Notes under the pieces: generated by a model
The model's database searches: none
The model's input: only the letters and a program-made list of their open reading frames with translations
What the model was told of the DNA's origin: nothing
Assembly: GCA_040880365.1 (NCBI GenBank)
Contig: JBBDIO010000158.1
Span: forward strand, 1 to 26,522
DNA: 26,522 bases
Reading direction: 5' to 3'
From: JBBDIO01 sp040880365
Lineage (GTDB): Bacteria; Chloroflexota; Anaerolineae; Caldilineales; Caldilineaceae
Position numbers and translations under genes: made by a program
Shown: piece by piece, positions 7,610 through 14,780 of the stretch
Numbering within the stretch: position 1 is the first letter of the stretch
Layout: the number at the start of each line of letters is the position of its first letter

Positions 7610-10600
7610 ATGGATCTCTCGCAACATCTGAAGTTGGCGGCGCGCCAGCCCGCGTTCCGCGCCTGGTTCGATGATAATTCGCCCCAGCCCCAGGGGGTGA
7701 TCCCCGCGGCGCGCCCATTTTTGGCCGCTGCGCTACAGCAGGCGCAAGCGGGGCCATTGCTCTATCTGACGGCTCGCGCCGAGATCGCCCAAGCGTTGGC
7801 TTTGCAGCTGGAAACGTGGTTACCCGGTGGCAGTGATCGGCCGCGCATTTTTCTTTTTGCCGAACCCGATGCGCTGCCCTTTGAACGGATTCACTGGAGC
7901 AACGAGACCCGCCAGCAGCGGCTGACTGCCCTGGCGATGCTCCAGAGCAGTGCCGACGAACCGCCTCCGATTATCCTGGCAAGCGTGCGCGCGCTCATGC
8001 AAAAGACACTGCCGCCGCGCGAGTTGCGTATGGCGTTGCGGCCTGTGCGCGTGGGCGACGAGTTGCGGCTGGAACAGGTGGTAGAACGCTGGGTGCAGAC
8101 TGGCTATAATCCTGCCGATGTGGTGGAGGAGCCGGGAGCTTTTGCGCGCCGGGGCGGCATTGTCGATATCTGGCCGCCCAATCTGCCGTTGCCTGTGCGT
8201 ATCGATCTTTTTGGCGACGATGTGGAAAGTCTGCGAGTTTTTGATCCGGCGACCCAGCGCACATTGCAGAAGGTGGAGAAGGTCGCAATCGGACCGGGCA
8301 GCGAGGCTATCGCCAAATATGGCCCGGCTGCGCTCCAGCGGCTAGGGCTGCGCGGCGACCGGCTCAACCAGGTGATAAACCTGCGCCCGGATGATCTGGT
8401 CGCGGCGGCAGGGCCAATCGACGGGTTGGCGACAGCTGGCGACATAAGTGACGCGCCCGAGGCCACGATGGCCGCAGCCTCCCCTTTGCAGGATCCACAG
8501 CTGTTATTGGCCGTGCGCGAAGAATTGCGCCACGAGGTTGAGCTGCTGGCCGAGGGACATGCGTTTCATGGGGTGGAGTGGTATCTGCCCTATTTTTATG
8601 AGCAGCCCGGCTGTTTGCTGGACTATGTGACGCCTGAAACCACGGTGGTGCTGGACGACGGCCTCGATTTTAATGCCACCCTGGTCGAGTTGGAAGGTCA
8701 GGCGGGGGGGCTGCATACCGAGTTGGTGCGCAGTGGCGAAGCGCCTCGCAATTTTCGACCGTCGTTTTTTAGCGTGGAAGAAATTCGCCGCCGCCTGCTG
8801 ACCATACAGCCACGCGTGCTGGGGCACGGCGATCTGCTGGGCAAAGAAAGCGAATCGAATACCAATCTGGCGCGCGCCTTTGCGCCGGGGCCGCGCTATG
8901 GCGGCAAGATCCGCCAGATTGTCACCGATACGGAAAAGTTTATCAGCCAGGGGCACGCGGTGGGCTATGTGACGCGCCAGGCCGCGCGCGTGCAATCGGC
9001 GTTGCAGGATGCGGGCATTCCCGTGGCCGTGGTGGCCGAACTGCGCCAACCGCTGGCCCCGCGCCAGGTGACGCTGGTACAGGGGTTGGTGGGCGAAGGT
9101 TTTATTCTGCGCGGGGTCGATGGCGAGGACGGCAGGCCGTTTGACGCCTATCTGCTGACCGATACCGAGTTGTTTGGGTGGAGCAAGCCCCAGGCCCGGC
9201 GACGCACCAAGAGCCACAGCACCGTCGCGCCCGAAATCTTCTTTGCCGATGTGAAGCCCGGTGAGCACGTTGTGCATCTGGAGCATGGCGTGGGCGTCTA
9301 TGACGGGCTGGTGAAGATGGAAGTGGGGGGCGTGCAGCGCGAATATCTCCAGGTGAGCTATGCCCGGGGCGACAAGCTTTATGTGCCGGTGCATCAGGCC
9401 GAACGCCTGAGCCGTTTTGTGGGCGCGGGCGAAAAGACGCCCCCCGTCAACCGGCTGGGCACGGCCGATTGGCAGACAGTTAAGGATCGGGCGCGCCGCG
9501 CCGTCGCCGATATTGCCGACGACCTGTTGCAGCTCTATGCCGAACGCGAACTGGTGCGCGGCCATGCGTATAGCCCCGATGGCCCCTGGCAAGACGAATT
9601 GGCCGCGGCGTTTCCCTTCGAAGAGACCGATGATCAGTTGCTGGCGATTGACGCGGTGCGTGCCGATATGGAATCGGATCGGCCCATGGACCGCTTGATT
9701 TGCGGGGATGTAGGCTATGGCAAGACCGAGGTCGCCGTACGCGCCGCGTTCAAGGCCGTGACCGATGGCAAACAGGTCGCCATGCTGGTGCCCACCACAG
9801 TATTGGCCCAGCAACATTTCCGCACCATGAGCGCACGACTGCGCCCGTTTCCGGTGCGCGTCGAGGTGTTGAGCCGCTTCCGCACACCCGCCCAGCAAGA
9901 AGCCGTGGTGCGCGGCCTGGCCGATGGCAGTGTGGATGTGCTGGTGGGCACGCATCGCCTGCTCAGCCAGGATGTGGAATTCAAAGACCTGGGGCTGCTG
10001 ATCATCGACGAAGAGCAACGCTTTGGCGTGCAGCAGAAGGAACGCCTGAAGGAACTGCGCACGCAGATCGACGTATTGACGCTGAGCGCGACGCCCATTC
10101 CGCGCACACTGCACATGAGCCTGAGCGGCGTGCGTGATATGAGCACCATCAACACGCCGCCCAAAGAACGGCTGCCCATTCACACGGTTTTGGCCGAATT
10201 TGACGATGTGATGGTGCGTCAGGCCATCGAGCGCGAGTTGGCGCGCAATGGGCAAATCTTTGTGGTGACGGACCGGGTGCGCGGGATTCAGGTGCTCGCC
10301 GACCGCGTCCAGCATCTGGTACCCCAGGCTTCGGTCGCGATTGGGCACGGGCAGATGGCCGAACGCCAGCTCGAAGAAGTAATGATGCGCTTTGCCGATG
10401 GCGATTTTGATGTGCTGGTGGCGACGACCATTATCGAGAATGGGCTGGATATTCCGAACGCGAACACCATCGTCATTCACCACGCCGACCGCTTTGGCCT
10501 GGCCCAGTTGTATCAATTGCGGGGGCGGGTGGGGCGCAGCACCCAGCGCGGACACTGCTATCTGCTCTATGACAAGGCCAACCCGTTGAGCTATGACTCG

Positions 10601-11497
10601 CGTCGCCGTCTGGCTGCGATTATGGAAAGCAGCGAAGAGCTGGGCGCGGGTTTTCGCATTGCCATGCGCGATTTAGAGATTCGCGGCGCGGGCGATCTGC
10701 TGGGCGCGCGCCAGCACGGTCATATCGACAGCGTGGGGTTCGACCTCTATACACGCCTGCTGGCCCAGGCTATCAACGAGGCCAAACGCAAGAAAAGCGT
10801 ATTCGAGCGGGCCGAAGACATGCGCGCCGAAAGTCCCGATGCGGGGGCGGTGGATGCCGCGGCAGTGGCCGCCGAAATGGCTGCCGACCTGGCCGCAGAT
10901 GTGGCAACCAATGGGAAATCGGGTCAGGCCGCAGAGGCCGCGCGCGATGTGGGGACCGCGCCGGCCCACTATGAAGACATAGACGGCCCCTTCGACATTC
11001 AGGATCCCCTGGCCCCGCCGGTACAGATGGATTTGCCCATCGACGCCCAGATTCCCGGCCTCTATATTGATGACGAAAGCCTGCGTTTGCAGATGTATCG
11101 CCGTATTGCGGGGCTGACGCATGTGGAAAGCATTGAGGAGATTCGCCGGGAGCTGCTCGACCGCTTCGGCAAAGATATGGAAACGGGCGATGTGCCCGAA
11201 GAAGTGGAAAATCTGCTCTATCAGATTCGCGTGAAGATTCTGGCCCTGCGCGCGGGGGTGCAGATTATCGGGCGCGAGCTGGAACAACTGGTGATTCGCA
11301 GCGAGGCGTTGGAAAATATCAACCGGGATGCCCTGCAACGGCGGTTGGATCAGGCCTTTGGGCAACACGCAGAGCTGGATCTCGCACCCGACGACCGTCC
11401 GCGCGTGGCGCGGCGTTCTGTGTATCTGCCGCTGGATGAGGCGGGTCTGTGGCGCAGTGCACTGCTGCGCACACTGGAGATCATGGCCTTTAGTTGA
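7610..11497 (+). CDS. mfd: Transcription-repair coupling factor Mfd
   Basis: This 1295-residue translocase removes RNA polymerase stalled at DNA damage and recruits UvrA. Domain order: UvrB-homology N-terminus (about 1-390), linker, RNA-polymerase-interaction domain (about 548-604, VKPGEHVVHLEHGVGVYDG...YVPVHQAERLSRF), and the RecG-like SF2 motor. Motor motifs are Walker A GDVGYGKT (699-706), DEEQ (800-803), LSATPIPRTLHMSLSG, ATTIIENGLDIPNANT, and QLYQLRGRVGRS. The regulatory D7 domain closes the protein. It is longer than the usual 1100-1200 residues, mainly through an Ala/Asp-rich insert at about 1066-1130 before D7. The ATG at 7610 is preceded by AGGTGA (10-nt spacing); the GTG at 7601 abuts that site and is rejected. 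It is probably cotranscribed with pth. Confidence 0.97.
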   Translation: MDLSQHLKLAARQPAFRAWFDDNSPQPQGVIPAARPFLAAALQQAQAGPLLYLTARAEIAQALALQLETWLPGGSDRPRIFLFAEPDALPFERIHWSNETRQQRLTALAMLQSSADEPPPIILASVRALMQKTLPPRELRMALRPVRVGDELRLEQVVERWVQTGYNPADVVEEPGAFARRGGIVDIWPPNLPLPVRIDLFGDDVESLRVFDPATQRTLQKVEKVAIGPGSEAIAKYGPAALQRLGLRGDRLNQVINLRPDDLVAAAGPIDGLATAGDISDAPEATMAAASPLQDPQLLLAVREELRHEVELLAEGHAFHGVEWYLPYFYEQPGCLLDYVTPETTVVLDDGLDFNATLVELEGQAGGLHTELVRSGEAPRNFRPSFFSVEEIRRRLLTIQPRVLGHGDLLGKESESNTNLARAFAPGPRYGGKIRQIVTDTEKFISQGHAVGYVTRQAARVQSALQDAGIPVAVVAELRQPLAPRQVTLVQGLVGEGFILRGVDGEDGRPFDAYLLTDTELFGWSKPQARRRTKSHSTVAPEIFFADVKPGEHVVHLEHGVGVYDGLVKMEVGGVQREYLQVSYARGDKLYVPVHQAERLSRFVGAGEKTPPVNRLGTADWQTVKDRARRAVADIADDLLQLYAERELVRGHAYSPDGPWQDELAAAFPFEETDDQLLAIDAVRADMESDRPMDRLICGDVGYGKTEVAVRAAFKAVTDGKQVAMLVPTTVLAQQHFRTMSARLRPFPVRVEVLSRFRTPAQQEAVVRGLADGSVDVLVGTHRLLSQDVEFKDLGLLIIDEEQRFGVQQKERLKELRTQIDVLTLSATPIPRTLHMSLSGVRDMSTINTPPKERLPIHTVLAEFDDVMVRQAIERELARNGQIFVVTDRVRGIQVLADRVQHLVPQASVAIGHGQMAERQLEEVMMRFADGDFDVLVATTIIENGLDIPNANTIVIHHADRFGLAQLYQLRGRVGRSTQRGHCYLLYDKANPLSYDSRRRLAAIMESSEELGAGFRIAMRDLEIRGAGDLLGARQHGHIDSVGFDLYTRLLAQAINEAKRKKSVFERAEDMRAESPDAGAVDAAAVAAEMAADLAADVATNGKSGQAAEAARDVGTAPAHYEDIDGPFDIQDPLAPPVQMDLPIDAQIPGLYIDDESLRLQMYRRIAGLTHVESIEEIRRELLDRFGKDMETGDVPEEVENLLYQIRVKILALRAGVQIIGRELEQLVIRSEALENINRDALQRRLDQAFGQHAELDLAPDDRPRVARRSVYLPLDEAGLWRSALLRTLEIMAFS

Positions 11498-11504
11498 ACT
11501 GTGC

Positions 11505-11576
11505 ATATCCCACATATGTGTTTGTGTGGGATATTTGTGGGTAAATGTGGGATATGTGTGGGATACATGTGGGATA
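11505..11576 (+). repeat. Helically phased TGTGGGATA repeats with an inverted copy
   Basis: Four copies of TGTGGGATA (11525, 11546, 11557, 11568) and a variant TGTGGGTAA (11536) recur every 10-11 bp, one DNA turn. An inverted copy within ATATCCCACA (11505-11514) forms a 10-bp stem with 11525-11534. The array begins 8 bp after mfd. The TGTGGGTAA variant is one base from the DnaA-box sequence TGTGGATAA. This could be a protein-binding array or merely slippage. Confidence 0.8.
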
Positions 11577-11594
11577 ACCGGCGGGCGCGGGGCC

Positions 11595-11603
11595 TGTGGA
11601 TAA
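11595..11603 (-). promoter_or_regulatory. DnaA-box sequence
   Basis: TGTGGATAA is the exact complement of the consensus DnaA box TTATCCACA. A partial inverted copy follows (ATCCAC, 11609-11615 region), making a small hairpin. A single 9-mer can occur by chance. The nearby run of related 9-mers makes it worth recording. Confidence 0.4.
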
Positions 11604-11651
11604 GCTCATCCACGCATGTTGTGTGCAACCGGGTTTGCGCGGGGTGCGTCC

Positions 11652-11753
11652 TGTGTCCTCGCTATTCCTGGTGAGAGGTGACAAGCCACGCTGCTTGTGG
11701 TACGGTTCTGGAAAACCCGCGTGGCGGTAAAGCTGCCAGATCAGTGGGACACA
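11652..11753 (+). ncRNA. Candidate structured leader or small RNA upstream of gltX
   Basis: Nested complementary segments are visible: TGTGTCC (11652-11658) with GGACACA (11747-11753), GCCACGC (11685-11691) with GCGTGGC (11719-11725), and GGTT (11704-11707) with AACC (11714-11717). Alternative hairpins ACAAGC/GCTTGT (11681-11698) and GGCGG/CTGCC (11723-11737) overlap the middle stem, so the two folds exclude each other. I find no T-box antiterminator motif and recognise no known RNA family. The strand is uncertain. Confidence 0.3.
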
Positions 11754-11869
11754 AGTAACTGTCACCGGGGCACGTCCGCGCAACGACCTGCACACGACCC
11801 GGCACGCAATATACGTTGGGTCGTGGGACTGACGGCACCGAAATTGAGCAGATAGACAGCGAGCGAGAC

Positions 11870-13432
11870 ATGGATACACAGATGGGTACACACGTAGAAA
11901 AACATGCAGATAAACACGATGCCCCGGCCCGCGTGCGTTTTGCGCCCAGCCCTACGGGCTATTTACATCTGGGGGGGCTGCGCACCGCGCTCTTCGATTG
12001 GCTGCACGCCCGCCATACGGGCGGACAATTTATTCTGCGCATCGAAGATACCGACCAGTCGCGCTATAACCCCGACAGCCTGGCAGACCTCATGCGCGGC
12101 TTGCGCTGGTTGGGTCTGGATTGGGACGAGGGACCCGATATTGGGGGACCACATGCGCCCTATGTGCAGAGTGAACGCAAGGCGCTGTATACCGAGCAGA
12201 TTCAGACATTGCTGGCGTCGGGACACGCCTATCGCTGCTATGCGACTGCCGAAGAGCTGACCGCCATGCGCGAAGCCCAGCGCGCCCAGGGCAAGCCCCA
12301 GGGCTATGACCGCCGCCATCGCTTTTTGAGCGACGCCGAACGCGCCGCGTTTGAAGCCGAGGGGCGGCCTTCGGTCATTCGCTTTGCCGCGCCGCTGGAA
12401 GGCAAAACCGTGGTCAACGATCTGATCCGCGGCGAGATCACGGTGGAAAGCAACAGCGTGCTCGATCCGGTTCTGGTGAAGAGCGACGGGATGCCTACCT
12501 ATCACTTTGCGGTGGTGGTGGATGATCATTTCATGGAAATCACCCATGTGTTGCGCGGCGAGGAGTGGATTTCTTCGGCCCCGCTGCATCAACAGATTTT
12601 CGACGCGTTTGGCTGGGAAATCCCCACCCTGATCCATTTGCCGGTGATTCTGGATCCCAGCGGCAAGGGCAAGATGAGCAAGCGTAAGACGGTGGTGGCG
12701 GGCAAGGAATATCTGGCGCTGGTCCATGAATTTATCGAAGCGGGCTATCTGCCCGAAGCCATCTTCAATTTCCTGACCAACGTGGGCTGGAATTTTGACC
12801 CGGAGCGCGAAATCTTTACGCGTGAGGAAGCAATCGAACGCTTTGATATTCGGGACATTAACCCCACCGCGGCCGCGCTGCCCTATCCCAAGCTGGAATG
12901 GCTCAACGGCATGTATATCCGGGAAATGACGGACGACGAACTGGCGACGCGATTGGCGCCGTCGTTGGCGCGTGAACTGGGCATGCGCGAAGCGGCTCTG
13001 CGCGAAGATGCGCGCTTGCTCAAACTGGTGCCGCTGATTCGCGAACGGCTGAAGCTGTTGGCCGATGGCGGTGAGTGGGTGGATTGGGCGTTTAAGACCG
13101 CAGACGAAATCAACTATGCCGATCCCAGCCTGTTGATTGGCAAGGGGCTGGATGCTGCGCAGAGTGCTGCGGCGCTGGCGCATGGGCGCGCCATTCTGGA
13201 GAAAGTGGAACCCTTTACAGCCGATGCCTTGCAGGCGGCATTCCGCGCCGGTGCGGAAGAGATGGGTTTGAAAGTGGGACCCTATCTCACGCCGTTCCGG
13301 GTGGCAATTGCCGGGCGCACAGTCTCGCCGCCCTTGTTCGAAAGCCTGGAAATTCTGGGGCGGACGGAAACACTGGCGCGGATCGACAATGCCCACACCG
13401 CGCTGCTCGATTACGCCGCGGCCCAGGCCTAA
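11870..13432 (+). CDS. gltX: Glutamyl-tRNA synthetase
   Basis: This is a 520-residue class I aminoacyl-tRNA synthetase. It has the HIGH-type motif APSPTGYLHLGG (residues 25-36), the family signature FILRIEDTDQSR, and KMSKR at 268-272. The C-terminal helical anticodon-binding region (from about 330) carries GPYLTPFRVAIAG near the end. The zinc-binding cysteine pattern of some GluRS is not present around AYRCYATAEEL, where only one Cys is seen. The ATG at 11870 starts a short hydrophilic head of about 20 residues before the conserved core; a TTG upstream at 11816 is unlikely. The Shine-Dalgarno is weak (GAGCGAG). It sits 66 nt before tRNA-Gln. It may charge both tRNA-Glu and tRNA-Gln (non-discriminating), with GatCAB completing Gln-tRNA; that is inference. 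Confidence 0.95.
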   Translation: MDTQMGTHVEKHADKHDAPARVRFAPSPTGYLHLGGLRTALFDWLHARHTGGQFILRIEDTDQSRYNPDSLADLMRGLRWLGLDWDEGPDIGGPHAPYVQSERKALYTEQIQTLLASGHAYRCYATAEELTAMREAQRAQGKPQGYDRRHRFLSDAERAAFEAEGRPSVIRFAAPLEGKTVVNDLIRGEITVESNSVLDPVLVKSDGMPTYHFAVVVDDHFMEITHVLRGEEWISSAPLHQQIFDAFGWEIPTLIHLPVILDPSGKGKMSKRKTVVAGKEYLALVHEFIEAGYLPEAIFNFLTNVGWNFDPEREIFTREEAIERFDIRDINPTAAALPYPKLEWLNGMYIREMTDDELATRLAPSLARELGMREAALREDARLLKLVPLIRERLKLLADGGEWVDWAFKTADEINYADPSLLIGKGLDAAQSAAALAHGRAILEKVEPFTADALQAAFRAGAEEMGLKVGPYLTPFRVAIAGRTVSPPLFESLEILGRTETLARIDNAHTALLDYAAAQA

Positions 13433-13455
13433 CTCTCTACAAAAGGGCGAGAAAT

Positions 13456-13484
13456 TTGCTCGCTCGCAGTGAATATGGTATCTT
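13456..13484 (+). promoter_or_regulatory. Promoter for tRNA-Gln
   Basis: TTGCTC, a 17-bp spacer and TATCTT precede the tRNA 5' end by 14 nt. The hexamers are moderate matches, but spacing and position fit a tRNA promoter. Confidence 0.5.
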
Positions 13485-13498
13485 ACCCACCTAATTAT

Positions 13499-13570
13499 TG
13501 GGGGATAGTTTAATCGGCAGAACGTCTGACTCTGGATCAGATGGTTGGGGTTCGAATCCCTGTCCCCCAG
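13499..13570 (+). tRNA. tRNA-Gln (anticodon CUG)
   Basis: A 72-nt cloverleaf folds fully. The acceptor stem TGGGGGA/TCCCCCA is perfect. The D-arm is GTTT/GAAC, and the anticodon stem TCTGA/TCAGA carries loop CTCTGGA with anticodon CTG at 13532-13534. The T-loop is TTCGAAT and the discriminator base is G at 13570. The 3' CCA is not encoded. The leading U-A pair and G discriminator are typical of bacterial tRNA-Gln. Confidence 0.96.
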
Positions 13571-13658
13571 CCTAAATTGTTAAAGTACTATCCTGATAGC
13601 TAAGCCGCCAAGCAAATGGCTACAGGATGTGCTACTGATTCGGTTCTTCGGGGCCGGG

Positions 13659-13705
13659 ACAATGAGAGAGGCTCTACCCATTCGGGTGGGGCCTTTTTCA
13701 TTGTC
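13659..13705 (+). terminator. Long hairpin terminator after tRNA-Gln
   Basis: AGGCTCTACCC (13669-13679) pairs with GGGTGGGGCCT (13684-13694) and is followed by TTTTC. The stem extends outward with GACAATGA (13659-13666) pairing perfectly to TCATTGTC (13698-13705), giving about 22 bp in all. It would end the tRNA transcript and seals the housekeeping block from the accessory region. Confidence 0.85.
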
Positions 13706-13735
13706 TAGCCCCGATCGTCCCCGCTATGCGCCGGT

Positions 13736-14016
13736 AATTTCAGCGACCGGGGCGCCCATGTGTGGGGCTGGATGTCCGACCACCCGCAAAATGTCATAAG
13801 GGTGCACATCCAGTGCCTTTGCCCCCAGCCGCACCGGATCTCAATCCCCAGGAACAGGTCTGGAAGGCGGCACGTGCCGCGATTAGCCACAATCACCAAG
13901 TTCCACGGCTACCGGCTTTAGCCGACCAGTTCTTAAGCGATCTCAACCGTACGCGCTTTCCTTCGTCACTGCTCGAAAAATATGGCTACAACATGATTCG
14001 TCCAATATTTATTTGA
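13736..14016 (+). pseudogene. IS630-family transposase, C-terminal fragment with frameshift
   Basis: The last third of an IS630-type DDE transposase is recognisable. One frame reads WGWMSDHPQNVIRVHIQ (from about 13756). A frameshift near 13815 moves the match to LPPAAPDLNPQEQVWK, the conserved Pro-Asp-Leu-Asn-Pro and final catalytic Glu region, and then to ADQFLSDLNRTRFPSSLLEKYGYN, the family's usual C-terminus. The N-terminal helix-turn-helix and the first catalytic Asp region are missing, and no terminal inverted repeats could be assigned. It is a dead remnant that marks this stretch, between the tRNA and the CRISPR locus, as a landing zone for mobile DNA. Confidence 0.8.
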
Positions 14017-14024
14017 TTCGTCAA

Positions 14025-14144
14025 TTAGTTTCGGCGAGCAGACAGGTCCAGGTAGTCTTCAATCGCGCCCAAGGCCATAATCAGGCACTGGCGAAAGGTC
14101 ATCAGGAGGACACGCTCTTTTGTCGGTTGAATCGTGTGTTGCAT
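14025..14144 (-). CDS. Doubtful 39-residue ORF
   Basis: The frame reads MQHTIQPTKERVLLMTFRQC and then LIMALGAIEDYLDLSARRN. The last 25 residues (MTFRQCLIMALGAIEDYLDL) look like a well-formed amphipathic helix, which is unusual for random sequence. No Shine-Dalgarno is visible, and the frame stays open for a further 47 codons upstream with no protein-like pattern. It may be the tail of a decayed gene. No function can be assigned. Confidence 0.2.
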   Translation of the reverse strand: MQHTIQPTKERVLLMTFRQCLIMALGAIEDYLDLSARRN

Positions 14145-14187
14145 GGGTATGGGCTGTCTGTCGCTACCAGAGACACAGGTAGATGTA

Positions 14188-14243
14188 CATGTCTGCGGAC
14201 ACGTTCCCCCGAGGTGGACTAGCCACACGCATCCGCAGACATG
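14188..14243 (+). repeat. 12-bp perfect inverted repeat
   Basis: CATGTCTGCGGA (14188-14199) is repeated in inverse as TCCGCAGACATG (14232-14243) around 32 nt. It lies in the decayed region, without a U-run. It could be a small mobile-element end or a structured RNA. Confidence 0.75.
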
Positions 14244-14474
14244 CAACTGGGGCACAGCATAACATAATGGAATTGGCCGGATCAATCTCGAGGGGAACAG
14301 TATAGAGAGACAGCAAAAGGTAGGTTAAAGTGGGGTTAAAGTCGGGGACTTCCAAGTGTGGGTAAGGCCGTGATAAACTACAAGGCGTCGGAAATCGCGG
14401 TCCCGATGCCATTATATCCTGCCGCCAATGAGAGCAACGGCAAACATACTACTATATTTACATATTGTTGCCCC

Positions 14475-14519
14475 CATGCCTACTGCCCGCACCAGCTTTG
14501 GTCGCGGGCGGTAGGCATG
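14475..14519 (+). repeat. 16-bp inverted repeat (hairpin) upstream of cas3
   Basis: CATGCCTACTGCCCGC (14475-14490) pairs with GCGGGCGGTAGGCATG (14504-14519) with one T-G pair and a 13-nt loop. No U-run follows on either strand. It could be a barrier hairpin before the cas operon or a mobile-element remnant. Confidence 0.8.
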
Positions 14520-14715
14520 ATCAGACAGATCAAGCAAGTGGCCTCGGATCGGTTGACGAATTCCCAAAATTTCCTCACGCTTGGAACAAAAATTTCCAAA
14601 TTGATTCCATACTGAAAATTGATGAGGTTTTCTCCCCCAAAACCCATTCTGGAGTCGGGAGTGACTATCCCTTGGGTCATTGCCGACTCTACTATCGAAC
14701 CCGTGCCTGTGTACG

Positions 14716-14743
14716 TTGCCGCCCGAATAGCGCAATGTATACC
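14716..14743 (+). promoter_or_regulatory. Candidate promoter of the cas operon
   Basis: TTGCCG and TATACC are separated by 16 bp and end 37 nt before the chosen cas3 ATG. The GGAG ribosome-binding site is at 14771-14774. Both hexamers match consensus at 4 of 6 positions. The position supports starting cas3 at 14781 rather than at upstream in-frame codons. Confidence 0.45.
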
Positions 14744-14780
14744 AAATAATTACACGCAAATAGCGATCCTGGAGTGCAAA

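Larger units (their letters stand above)
11498..11869 (+). other. mfd-gltX intergenic region
   Basis: This 372-bp gap holds the phased 9-mers, a perfect DnaA-box sequence and a nested set of inverted repeats. I see no protein gene in it: open frames on both strands are repeat-derived, lack ribosome-binding sites and match no family. I see no confident promoter for gltX. Confidence 0.6.
14017..14715 (+). other. Gene-poor decayed region upstream of the cas operon
   Basis: About 700 bp holds no protein gene that I can support firmly. It contains a 12-bp inverted repeat, a 16-bp hairpin and a short direct repeat of GGTTAAAGT (14323 and 14334, 11-bp spacing). A doubtful 39-codon frame lies on the minus strand. 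Together with the transposase fragment it looks like debris of past insertions. Confidence 0.6.

Noticed and set aside
8504..10555. 683-codon minus-strand frame opposite mfd
   Set aside because: It is an antisense shadow of mfd's codon bias with a His/Gln/Ala-rich composition; mfd is unambiguous.
11652..11869. T-box riboswitch before gltX, suggested by TGGTACGG at 11699
   Set aside because: The T-box antiterminator needs a TGGNACC bulge sequence followed by a terminator. The CC is absent and no terminator is seen.
11963..13396. 477-codon minus-strand frame opposite gltX
   Set aside because: It is an antisense shadow of a clear GluRS gene with no motifs of its own.
14619..14780. In-frame extension of cas3 upstream to 14619
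   Set aside because: It would span the predicted promoter and ribosome-binding site, and it lacks any domain pattern. The GGAG site and HTH start support 14781.
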